Positions 6,464-12,170 of a stretch of DNA of 20,964 bases are shown piece by piece. The stretch's first letter is position 1, and every line of letters starts with the position of its first letter. The stretch comes from a virus. The DNA is taken from positions 1-20,964 of IMG/VR virus record IMGVR_UViG_3300048446_000281; one strand, 5' to 3'. The notes below the pieces were generated by a model. It saw only the letters and a program-made list of their open reading frames with translations. It was not told the origin of the DNA and searched no databases. Made by a program: the position numbers and the translations under genes.

Positions 6464-7498
6464 ATGGCAGAAACAGTTATTAGCGAGGCTCCGGCTGAAC
6501 AATCGGGAGCAGAAAATAATCAAGTACGAGGCCCACTATCGGTGGAAGATTTGGCGGCAAGTTTTGTCGAGCAGGTCGAAACGGATCAGGAGGCTCAACA
6601 GGCGGATGAGGCTAAAGCGGAAGTCACCGAGACTCCCGAAGAAGCAGAAGCATCGGCCGACCAGGAAGATGTTCTTTCACAGTCTGTAACCGAGTCTGAC
6701 GAAGAGGAGGATGAGGGAGAGGATACCGAAGAGGAAGAGGTTGAAGAAGAGGTAGAGGAGGAAACTCCAAAGGCTCTCAAGAAAACTCTTAAACAGATTT
6801 CGCGTCTTACTGCTCGAGCAAAATCAGCAGAAGAAACAGTGGAGTCGCTCAAGAATGAGATTCAAAACCTCAAGCAATCAGGAGGCAGTCAATCGCAACC
6901 GGCTCAACCCGAATTGGAGAACATTCAATCGTTTGAAGATTTGGAAAATTTGAAGCGGGAAGCACAAGCGGCCAAGAAGTTTGCACTTCAACATATAGGT
7001 AAGTCGTTCGTAGAGGTCGATGGCAAGGAATATAGCGATGATGATATTCGTAATATCCTTACCCAGGCTGACGAATACCTTACTGAAAAGATTCCTCAGA
7101 GGAGTGCTTATCTAAGGGAAAAAAGCGAATGGAGTAGAGATACAATCAACACCCATCCGTGGATGGATTCATCGAAAGATGATGATATATCCGAATCCCG
7201 TAGAGAAACCTATAACCAGCTACGAAACCAATACGGCAATGTACTGGATAACCTTCCTAATGGTGACTTTATCGCCGCCACACTCGTCAGAGGCATTGAA
7301 GCATTGAAAAGCGAGCAATCCGCCAAGGCTCCCAAGAAGGTAGTCAAAAAGCGTAAGGCTCCACCTCCCACTGATGGAGGAGATGCATCCCCGCCAATCG
7401 AAAACTCGACCACTCGGAAACAGAAAGAAAAGGCAAAAATCCTGGATCGTAAAGGACCACTCTCGGCTAACGATCTTGCCGCATTTCTAGCGGATTAA
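6464..7498 (+). CDS. Scaffold protein
   Basis: A 344-residue acidic, helical protein placed directly before the major capsid gene, the usual location of the internal scaffold that guides procapsid assembly. Residues about 78-102 are an almost unbroken Asp/Glu tract, followed by a coiled coil at about 103-138 (KKTLKQISRLTARAKSAEET and beyond). The C-terminus turns basic (KKVVKKRKAPPP, residues about 291-302) and ends in a helix, as in scaffolds whose basic tail binds the capsid shell. The motif GPLSxxDLAA occurs twice, at 23-32 and 331-340, at opposite ends of the protein. No protease domain is seen. The ATG at 6464 has no Shine-Dalgarno; the leader is A-rich. The role is based on position and composition and is fairly secure. 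Confidence 0.82.
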   Translation: MAETVISEAPAEQSGAENNQVRGPLSVEDLAASFVEQVETDQEAQQADEAKAEVTETPEEAEASADQEDVLSQSVTESDEEEDEGEDTEEEEVEEEVEEETPKALKKTLKQISRLTARAKSAEETVESLKNEIQNLKQSGGSQSQPAQPELENIQSFEDLENLKREAQAAKKFALQHIGKSFVEVDGKEYSDDDIRNILTQADEYLTEKIPQRSAYLREKSEWSRDTINTHPWMDSSKDDDISESRRETYNQLRNQYGNVLDNLPNGDFIAATLVRGIEALKSEQSAKAPKKVVKKRKAPPPTDGGDASPPIENSTTRKQKEKAKILDRKGPLSANDLAAFLAD

Positions 7499-7531
7499 AA
7501 TTTAAAATCTTAAAATAAGGAATTACTAAAA

Positions 7532-8560
7532 ATGGCTCTGGCTACTTCTTATAATGTTACTGAGGCTAAAGGCGCACGCCAAAACCTCGAAAATCTGTTA
7601 AAAACTGTAGAACCTACAGAAACACCTCTGTATTCTACTCTCTCACAATCCGAAGCTCCAAAGGCTACTCTCAATGAGTGGCTTGTGGACTCACTTGCTG
7701 ATCCTGAGATCGGTGGAGTAATTGACGGCGTTGACCTCACAATCTCCGATGCCGCTAACTTGATCGATTCAAGAGCAAGACTTGGAAATCGTGTTCAAAC
7801 TATCAGAGATATCTTTTCCGTCTCACGCCAAGCTGAGATGATTGATGTCGCTCCCGGTGGACAGGGTGGTTTGTTTAACGCTTCCAAAGCAAAAAGCTTA
7901 ATTCAGCTTAAACGCTCTATCGAAACAGCTATCGCTTCAGGAAACGATCAAGCCGCTGGATCAGCAGGTGCTGGTGCAACCATGTGCGGGTTGGGGTTAT
8001 GGAGTGATCCGACCCATGTCGGAAATACTTTCGATACAGTCGCCAAACAAGCATTCCGTGCTGTTAGTGGATCTCGCGTTAGCCTTGCGGCTTTAACTGA
8101 GTCTGCTCTTCGTGGATTGCTTCAGTCAGTTTACACTGCTAGTGGTGCAAAAGGTTCCTACAAATTGTACGCCGGTCCAGCAGTAATGAACGCGATTACT
8201 GACTACACCCGTGCGGCAGTTACCAATAATCCTGTTTATAGCTTCACTCAAGATGTAAGCGGAAAAACCTTGGTTAATTCAGTTCTTCATTATGTCAGCG
8301 ATTTTGGTTCTATCGATATCATTCCTGACCTTTTCTTGGGTCGCGTGAATGGTGCGGCTTCCAGTCCTGACACAGCAGAAGGAACAGTAAACACTGATCG
8401 TGCTTACTTAATTCCTGACGATGACACTGTTTCCCTCAAGTTCCTTGAAGGCATTTCCGTAGTGGATCTTCCTGACAACGGAGCCGGTAAAAGAGCTTTC
8501 ACTGAGGCAATGCTCACGCTTCGCGTAGGTAATCCAAGAGCTTTGGGGTCAATCGTTTAA
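7532..8560 (+). CDS. Major capsid protein (DUF5309/SU10-type pattern)
   Basis: A 342-residue protein expected to form the HK97-fold icosahedral shell. The segment TPLYSTLSQSEAPKATLNEW near 31-50, the strand NRVQTIRDIFSVSRQAEMID at 85-104 and the helix KAKSLIQLKRSIETAIASGN at about 118-137 match, from memory, the capsid family called DUF5309 (SU10 major capsid protein). The late TLRVGNPRALG strand is also typical. Initiation is supported by AAGGA ten bases upstream of the ATG. Codon use differs from other genes: reading the whole frame I find no TCG and no CGG codons, while GCT, CTT, TCT and CGT/CGC are common, as expected for a very abundant protein. A strong terminator follows its stop. Family assignment is good, and capsid function is almost certain from context. 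Confidence 0.92.
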   Translation: MALATSYNVTEAKGARQNLENLLKTVEPTETPLYSTLSQSEAPKATLNEWLVDSLADPEIGGVIDGVDLTISDAANLIDSRARLGNRVQTIRDIFSVSRQAEMIDVAPGGQGGLFNASKAKSLIQLKRSIETAIASGNDQAAGSAGAGATMCGLGLWSDPTHVGNTFDTVAKQAFRAVSGSRVSLAALTESALRGLLQSVYTASGAKGSYKLYAGPAVMNAITDYTRAAVTNNPVYSFTQDVSGKTLVNSVLHYVSDFGSIDIIPDLFLGRVNGAASSPDTAEGTVNTDRAYLIPDDDTVSLKFLEGISVVDLPDNGAGKRAFTEAMLTLRVGNPRALGSIV

Positions 8561-8596
8561 AACACTTCGGGTTTATTATTGATCATGTTGTTACTT

Positions 8597-8633
8597 GGGG
8601 AGCCGGTTTAGGGTTAGACCGGCTCCCCTTTTT
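8597..8633 (+). terminator. Strong intrinsic terminator after the capsid gene
   Basis: GGGGAGCCGGT at 8597-8607 pairs perfectly with ACCGGCTCCCC at 8618-8628. Two further pairs (one a T-G wobble) bring the stem to 13, around a loop of AGGGTT. Five Ts follow immediately at 8629-8633. It would end most transcripts that started at 6382 or upstream and limit expression of the genes below. Confidence 0.93.
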
Positions 8634-8641
8634 CCATTTAA

Positions 8642-8950
8642 ATGAGTCTAAATATCATCGTAAGGGGAGGTAAGAAAAGCAGATCGTCACAGGACGAAAT
8701 CGCTTATTATCTTCGTAAGCATAACGAGCAAGCCGCAGTCAATGAAAAGGCTGGGTATGCACAACGCCAAAAGCAGGCCCGCAAGGCCGCCAAAGCGTTT
8801 GAAGGAGGCAAAGGTGACCTCCGACTTGCTCGGGTAACAGACTTAACCACATATGTCCGCCATGAGCAGGAGAGACCTGGATGCTGGGCAGATAAAGGAT
8901 TCCGTAAGGACTTCGAGAAATCAAACCCCGAGTGTAAGGTTAAACATTGA
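8642..8950 (+). CDS. Small basic protein of unknown function
   Basis: A 102-residue protein beginning eight bases after the terminator's T run, with no Shine-Dalgarno before its ATG. Residues 13-60 are helical, rich in Lys, Arg, Gln and Ala (RKHNEQAAVNEKAGYAQRQK). Residues 60-102 contain RLARVTDLTTYVRHEQERPG, then CWADKGF and NPECKVKH. The two Cys (about 81 and 98) and the terminal His could bind a metal or form a disulfide. I do not recognise the family. It lies between capsid and adaptor genes and overlaps the next gene through TTGA, so a virion-assembly role is likely but unproven. Confidence 0.68.
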   Translation: MSLNIIVRGGKKSRSSQDEIAYYLRKHNEQAAVNEKAGYAQRQKQARKAAKAFEGGKGDLRLARVTDLTTYVRHEQERPGCWADKGFRKDFEKSNPECKVKH

Positions 8951-9576
8951 GGATCGTCACCTACAGTGATTTTAAAAGTCGTTTCGAGTCTGCTATCGGA
9001 GTCGATACACTTTTAACTCAGGAGGAGACTGCCTTAAAGAATAGTCTGAATGACAGGGTAAGGGGAGCATGGACTCGGGCAAAATGGCCTGATGTTCAGA
9101 CAGTGGTGGAGAAGACAGTAGCGGCAGTATCATCACCCATCATCGCGGACAAGGCGGTGCAGATCGACAATGCGAATGACCTTATGGATGTATTCGCAGT
9201 TTATAATAAGAACCCACTGGCAGATCGTACAGCAGTCTTATTGGACTACCAATTAGTAAATGGTTACCTGGTACTACCGGCAGACTCATCGGTGACATCC
9301 GTATTTGTTGTAGGCAATCAAGTACCGGCAAATGACTATGGAACCGGCACAACGGATCTCCCTGCATTCCTCGAGCGTTACTTACTGCTCGCCTGTGTTT
9401 CTGATTACTACAAGGCAGACGGCCAATTGGACAAAGCATTGGCACAGGAGCAAATGGCCGAGGAGACACTCGCATTAGAAATTGATCGTGTCGAGCGACT
9501 CGAATCAATGAACAAAATAACCTTTAACACTTATCCGAGCTACTCGTTCGGCATTTCAGTTTTAACCACATCATAA
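8947..9576 (+). CDS. Head-tail adaptor-like protein
   Basis: A 209-residue protein with a TTG start, which is forced: an in-frame stop lies at 8941-8943 and the next in-frame ATG is 63 codons inside. AAGG at 8936-8939 sits seven bases upstream, supporting the TTG. The N-terminal helix (YSDFKSRFESAIGVDTLLTQ), a beta-rich middle, and a C-terminal helical part (FLERYLLLACVSDYYKADGQ, then LDKALAQEQMAEETL) resemble the adaptors that bind under the portal in podoviruses, of the T7 gp11 or gp6-like connector kind. The place directly after capsid also suits an adaptor. The name is inferred from position and secondary structure; no diagnostic catalytic motif exists for such proteins. Confidence 0.65.
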   Translation: MRIVTYSDFKSRFESAIGVDTLLTQEETALKNSLNDRVRGAWTRAKWPDVQTVVEKTVAAVSSPIIADKAVQIDNANDLMDVFAVYNKNPLADRTAVLLDYQLVNGYLVLPADSSVTSVFVVGNQVPANDYGTGTTDLPAFLERYLLLACVSDYYKADGQLDKALAQEQMAEETLALEIDRVERLESMNKITFNTYPSYSFGISVLTTS

Positions 9577-9579
9577 AAA

Positions 9580-9840
9580 ATGGGCATATCATCATTCAAT
9601 ATTCAGAACAGCATGGGAGCCAATGGTTGCACCTATGTTAACGGCACAGGAGCAAACACAGGCGAGTTCGTGGCAATTCAGTTCACCGAAGATTCGGTAA
9701 TTGGAGCAATTACTGGACAAATGGATAATTCGGCAGACTTAGTTTCTGACGCAATAACATTTAGTAAAAACGACTGTCTGTATTTACCATTTACCAGCAT
9801 CACTCTTTCGAGTGGAGCCGCTATCCTCTATAAAGCCTAA
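9580..9840 (+). CDS. Small beta-rich protein of unknown function
   Basis: An 86-residue protein three bases after the adaptor's stop. It is Gly-, Thr- and Ser-rich with alternating hydrophobic residues (GEFVAIQFTEDSVIGAITGQ; LPFTSITLSSGAAILYKA), suggesting a compact beta sandwich. Similar short proteins ending in a TSITLSSG-type strand occur, from memory, beside tail or decoration genes in phages, without an established role. It could be a capsid decoration or small tail accessory protein. No Shine-Dalgarno is obvious. Its stop overlaps the next start (TAATG). Confidence 0.68.
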   Translation: MGISSFNIQNSMGANGCTYVNGTGANTGEFVAIQFTEDSVIGAITGQMDNSADLVSDAITFSKNDCLYLPFTSITLSSGAAILYKA

Positions 9841-9992
9841 TGCCTTATTTCGGTCTAGGACTTCACATCGGAGACACTGAAAGTGACTCACAGGTTGGAC
9901 CAACTCCACCAGGCGGTCCCGATGGCGTTATTCAGACAGAGGCGCAAGATTTTTTACAGGTAGAGGCCGGACAATTTTTAGCATTCGACTAG
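9840..9992 (+). CDS. 50-residue protein of unknown function
   Basis: A short frame with its ATG overlapping the preceding TAA by one base. The product starts MPYFGLGLHIGDTESDSQVG, has a Pro/Gly-rich centre (PTPPGGPDG) and ends in an acidic, Gln-rich amphipathic stretch (IQTEAQDFLQVEAGQFLAFD). I recall small phage proteins that open with MPYFGLGLH, but these usually continue into a membrane segment, which is absent here. The Shine-Dalgarno of the next gene overlaps its stop. Likely a real gene given the tight packing; function unknown. Confidence 0.6.
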   Translation: MPYFGLGLHIGDTESDSQVGPTPPGGPDGVIQTEAQDFLQVEAGQFLAFD

Positions 9993-10005
9993 GAGATAAA
10001 ACAAA

Positions 10006-11217
10006 ATGGCAAATAAGAAGATATCATCACTTGGTTCATTGGGCGGAACGCCCGATGTGGCGGACATCATTCCGATCACCGATGTCTCGGACACCACGGG
10101 ATCGGTAAATGGTACTACGAAAAAAGTAACGGTAGCCAACCTGGTAGCCGCCGCACCCCAAGGCGATCTAGTCGCGGCTAATAATTTATCCGATGTTGCT
10201 AGTGCCGGAACTGCCCGCACAAACCTTGGACTCGGCACAGCGGCTACTCAAGATGTAGGGACTTCGGCAAGCAATGTTGTTCAATTAGACGGAACTGCCA
10301 AACTCCCCGCCGTAGACGGATCGCAATTAACGAATTTACCATCAGTAGTAAGTTCAGGCACAGATACTAACTTGCCATCAAGCCCCTCTGTTGGTGATAT
10401 TTACTTAGAAACTAACACAGGTAAACTGCGTTGGTGGGATGGTACATATTGGAACACTTTTATTGAGGACTCACAGTACGATCCAAACTACGCCGCTAAT
10501 CAGTTGGGTTACAGTGGTGGTTTGTTTAGTAGCACTAATTACAACATTTCCACTCAACCCATCATGCACTTTGACGCTGCTATTTTGGATGGAAGCGATC
10601 AAGCAAACAACCCATCAGCCGGGTCAGCGGTAAGTGCTTGGGGAGATAGAAGTGGTCAAGCTGTTAATTACGATGCTTCTCAAGCTACAGGTTCTGCACA
10701 ACCTACTTTTAATGTTAGCGGAGACGATAAGTATGTAAGCTTTGATGGTGGAGATGTTTTGTTACTATCTAACGCATATAATAGAACAAGCGGTCAACCT
10801 TGGACTATTATAATGGTCGGTAACGGTGATACTACTAGTTCTAATTATTACGCAGCACCCAATGAAGATGGTGGCGGTAGCATTCAATTAGGGTATTACG
10901 GACCCTTAGGAGATATATACCCCGGACCATTTGTAAATAATGTCGATTTAACCTCTTTAAATATGCTTACCTACACTAGAGATGCCTCGAACTCCCTAAA
11001 AGCACATAGAGATGGAAGTACTTTATTAGGTTCTGGGACTCAAGCTTCAACTTTTATACACGAAGGTATAGGTAGATCAGGAACCACTTACACAACAGGT
11101 CGTATTTATGAATGTATACTATTCGATCAACTATTAAGTACTACAGAGTTAAACACTATCAATAGTTATCTCTCTAACAAATACAGCGGTCTTCCATCTC
11201 TCTCAACTTGGAGTTAA
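10006..11217 (+). CDS. Tail fibre-like protein with LamG-like lectin domain
   Basis: A 403-residue protein with AGGAG upstream of the ATG. The N-terminal ~110 residues have the fibre-type pattern NNLSDVASAGTARTNLGLGT and LDGTAKLPAVDGSQLTNLPS, typical of repeats that form trimeric shafts. A Trp-rich strap (GDIYLETNTGKLRWWDGTYW) follows near 130-150. From about residue 187 a concanavalin/LamG-like fold is suggested: FDAAILDGSDQ, AWGDRSGQ, KYVSFDGGDVLLLS and RIYECILFDQLLS. This domain probably binds a surface sugar and fixes host range. Codon use shifts from GC-rich (TCG, GCG, ACG) to AT-rich (AGT, TTA, ACT) around 10340-10400, consistent with a swapped receptor-binding half. Fibre identity is good; the ligand is unknown. 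Confidence 0.82.
   Translation: MANKKISSLGSLGGTPDVADIIPITDVSDTTGSVNGTTKKVTVANLVAAAPQGDLVAANNLSDVASAGTARTNLGLGTAATQDVGTSASNVVQLDGTAKLPAVDGSQLTNLPSVVSSGTDTNLPSSPSVGDIYLETNTGKLRWWDGTYWNTFIEDSQYDPNYAANQLGYSGGLFSSTNYNISTQPIMHFDAAILDGSDQANNPSAGSAVSAWGDRSGQAVNYDASQATGSAQPTFNVSGDDKYVSFDGGDVLLLSNAYNRTSGQPWTIIMVGNGDTTSSNYYAAPNEDGGGSIQLGYYGPLGDIYPGPFVNNVDLTSLNMLTYTRDASNSLKAHRDGSTLLGSGTQASTFIHEGIGRSGTTYTTGRIYECILFDQLLSTTELNTINSYLSNKYSGLPSLSTWS
11210..11213 (+). promoter_or_regulatory. Shine-Dalgarno deciding the start at 11223
   Basis: GGAG inside the last codons of the fibre gene lies nine bases before the ATG at 11223. It supports that start over the in-frame TTG at 11208, which contributes to the motif itself. 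Confidence 0.6.
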
Positions 11218-11222
11218 ATCTT

Positions 11223-11477
11223 ATGAAATATTCAGTACATTCCACACAAGAAGAAGCACAAGCAGAGATAACTCGTATTGAAGCATATCTTGGCATTCCT
11301 ACAGTCGGTACAATTAAATACGCAGAACCCGAAGAGGTCGATGGGCAATGGAGGTTTCGTGTTAAAGAAAGCGGTCCTTGGAAGTGCGATGATGTGGCTG
11401 CTAATGTAATCGAGACTACCGCAGGAGCATCTGACGCGACCCTAGCACAGTTTGATCCTGATGCAACAGGCGTGTGA
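11223..11477 (+). CDS. Small fibre-associated protein, function unknown
   Basis: An 84-residue acidic protein. It starts MKYSVHSTQEEAQAEITRIE, a beta strand plus amphipathic helix. It continues with an aromatic-rich strand pair (QWRFRVKESGPWKCDD) and ends in a Thr/Ala-rich acidic tail. A small alpha/beta protein directly behind a fibre gene could be its assembly chaperone or a fibre-tip accessory protein; this is inference from position. The stop and the next ATG overlap by one base (TGATG). I do not recognise a named family. Confidence 0.7.
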   Translation: MKYSVHSTQEEAQAEITRIEAYLGIPTVGTIKYAEPEEVDGQWRFRVKESGPWKCDDVAANVIETTAGASDATLAQFDPDATGV

Positions 11478-11908
11478 TGATCTATGCACTCTTGGCACTT
11501 ACCTTTTTGGCGGGATGTTCGCTTCGTTCGACCTATCCGACATTAGGAGCTATTGCCGGAGGAGGTGCAGGATCTCTTGCGGGACCAGGAGGTGCGGCAC
11601 TCGGTGCTGGCATAGGTGCTGTAAGCGGGGAAGCCTTAAAAAATGCAGATGCACTCGTAGAAGCCGAGGAAACGATTGAGGCTTTGACTCATGGCGATGT
11701 ATCTGCCCTGGTAGCACAGGGAATGGCCGAGCATCAGAGCGGATTCGCTGAATTTACTTCCTACATAAAACGCATACTTATCGGAGCGGCAGTGCTTCTA
11801 GGATGTTACCTAGCAATCCCCATTTTTGTGGCAAAGAGATGTGCCAAAACAGAAGTCACTCGATCCACCACTCGACCTCCCTTTCCCCGACCTTCCGATC
11901 AGAAATGA
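11477..11908 (+). CDS. Lipoprotein with C-terminal membrane helix, candidate u-spanin
   Basis: A 143-residue protein. Residues 1-14 form a lipoprotein signal ending in the lipobox L11-A-G-C14, so Cys14 would be lipidated and the protein anchored in the outer membrane. Residues 24-54 are a glycine-zipper stretch (GAIAGGGAGSLAGPGG and on). A helical periplasmic part follows at 55-95. A second membrane helix (about 100-119, ILIGAAVLLGCYLAIPIFVA) is followed by a basic tail, KRCAKTEVTRSTTRPPFPRP. An outer-membrane lipid anchor plus a C-terminal inner-membrane helix is the topology of unimolecular spanins such as T1 gp11, which fuse the two membranes at lysis. The length is also similar. Two tiny membrane genes follow it. 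It could instead be a glycine-zipper lipoprotein with another role. ATG chosen at the TGATG overlap with AGG six bases upstream. Confidence 0.6.
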   Translation: MIYALLALTFLAGCSLRSTYPTLGAIAGGGAGSLAGPGGAALGAGIGAVSGEALKNADALVEAEETIEALTHGDVSALVAQGMAEHQSGFAEFTSYIKRILIGAAVLLGCYLAIPIFVAKRCAKTEVTRSTTRPPFPRPSDQK

Positions 11909-12021
11909 AAAACTTAATTCTACTAAAAAAGAAATTCGAAACACTCCCAAAGCGAGGCAAAATGATTACTGTATTTGTAGCTTTAATAATCGGAATCATC
12001 GTACTCGACTGCCTATTTTAA
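11905..12021 (+). CDS. 38-residue single-span membrane protein
   Basis: The ATG overlaps the previous stop as ATGA. The product has a Lys-rich N-terminal segment (MKNLILLKKKFETLPKRGK), then one hydrophobic helix (MITVFVALIIGIIVL, about 20-34), ending in DCLF. The positive-inside rule puts the N-terminus in the cytoplasm. It lies between the spanin candidate and another small membrane protein, so it may be a holin, antiholin or lysis accessory. It is too short for a family assignment. Confidence 0.62.
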   Translation: MKNLILLKKKFETLPKRGKMITVFVALIIGIIVLDCLF

Positions 12022-12170
12022 TGATGATTGATCGAGTGTCAGTCTTAGGAATGTCAGGCACAGCGGCCACCTTCGGCCTGTCTGCATTTGACTCGGTAAT
12101 CGGAATCGCGGTTGGCCTGGTGACATTGGTTTATATGTCCCTGAAACTTTGGCAGGAGATAAAGAAGTGA
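12021..12170 (+). CDS. 49-residue membrane protein, candidate holin
   Basis: It starts at ATGATG directly on the preceding stop (TAATG). The N-terminal half is weakly hydrophobic (LGMSGTAATFGLSAFDSV), followed by a strong membrane helix (about 24-41, VIGIAVGLVTLVYMSLKLW) and the charged end QEIKK. This layout, with a small size and short basic C-terminus, recalls small phage holins, which make holes in the inner membrane at a set time. No endolysin gene is beside it, so the holin label rests on topology and the neighbouring spanin candidate. Its stop overlaps the GTG of the next gene. Confidence 0.6.
   Translation: MMIDRVSVLGMSGTAATFGLSAFDSVIGIAVGLVTLVYMSLKLWQEIKK
12154..12158 (+). promoter_or_regulatory. 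Shine-Dalgarno deciding the GTG start at 12167
   Basis: AGGAG eight bases before GTG 12167, combined with the GTGA overlap, favours that start over the TTG at 12149 that the open frame would allow. Confidence 0.65.

Noticed and set aside
6390-6689. Rightward Arg/Lys-rich frame overlapping the scaffold start
   Set aside because: It is a shifted reading of the Glu-rich scaffold frame, begins inside the -10 region and would not fit the predicted transcript start.
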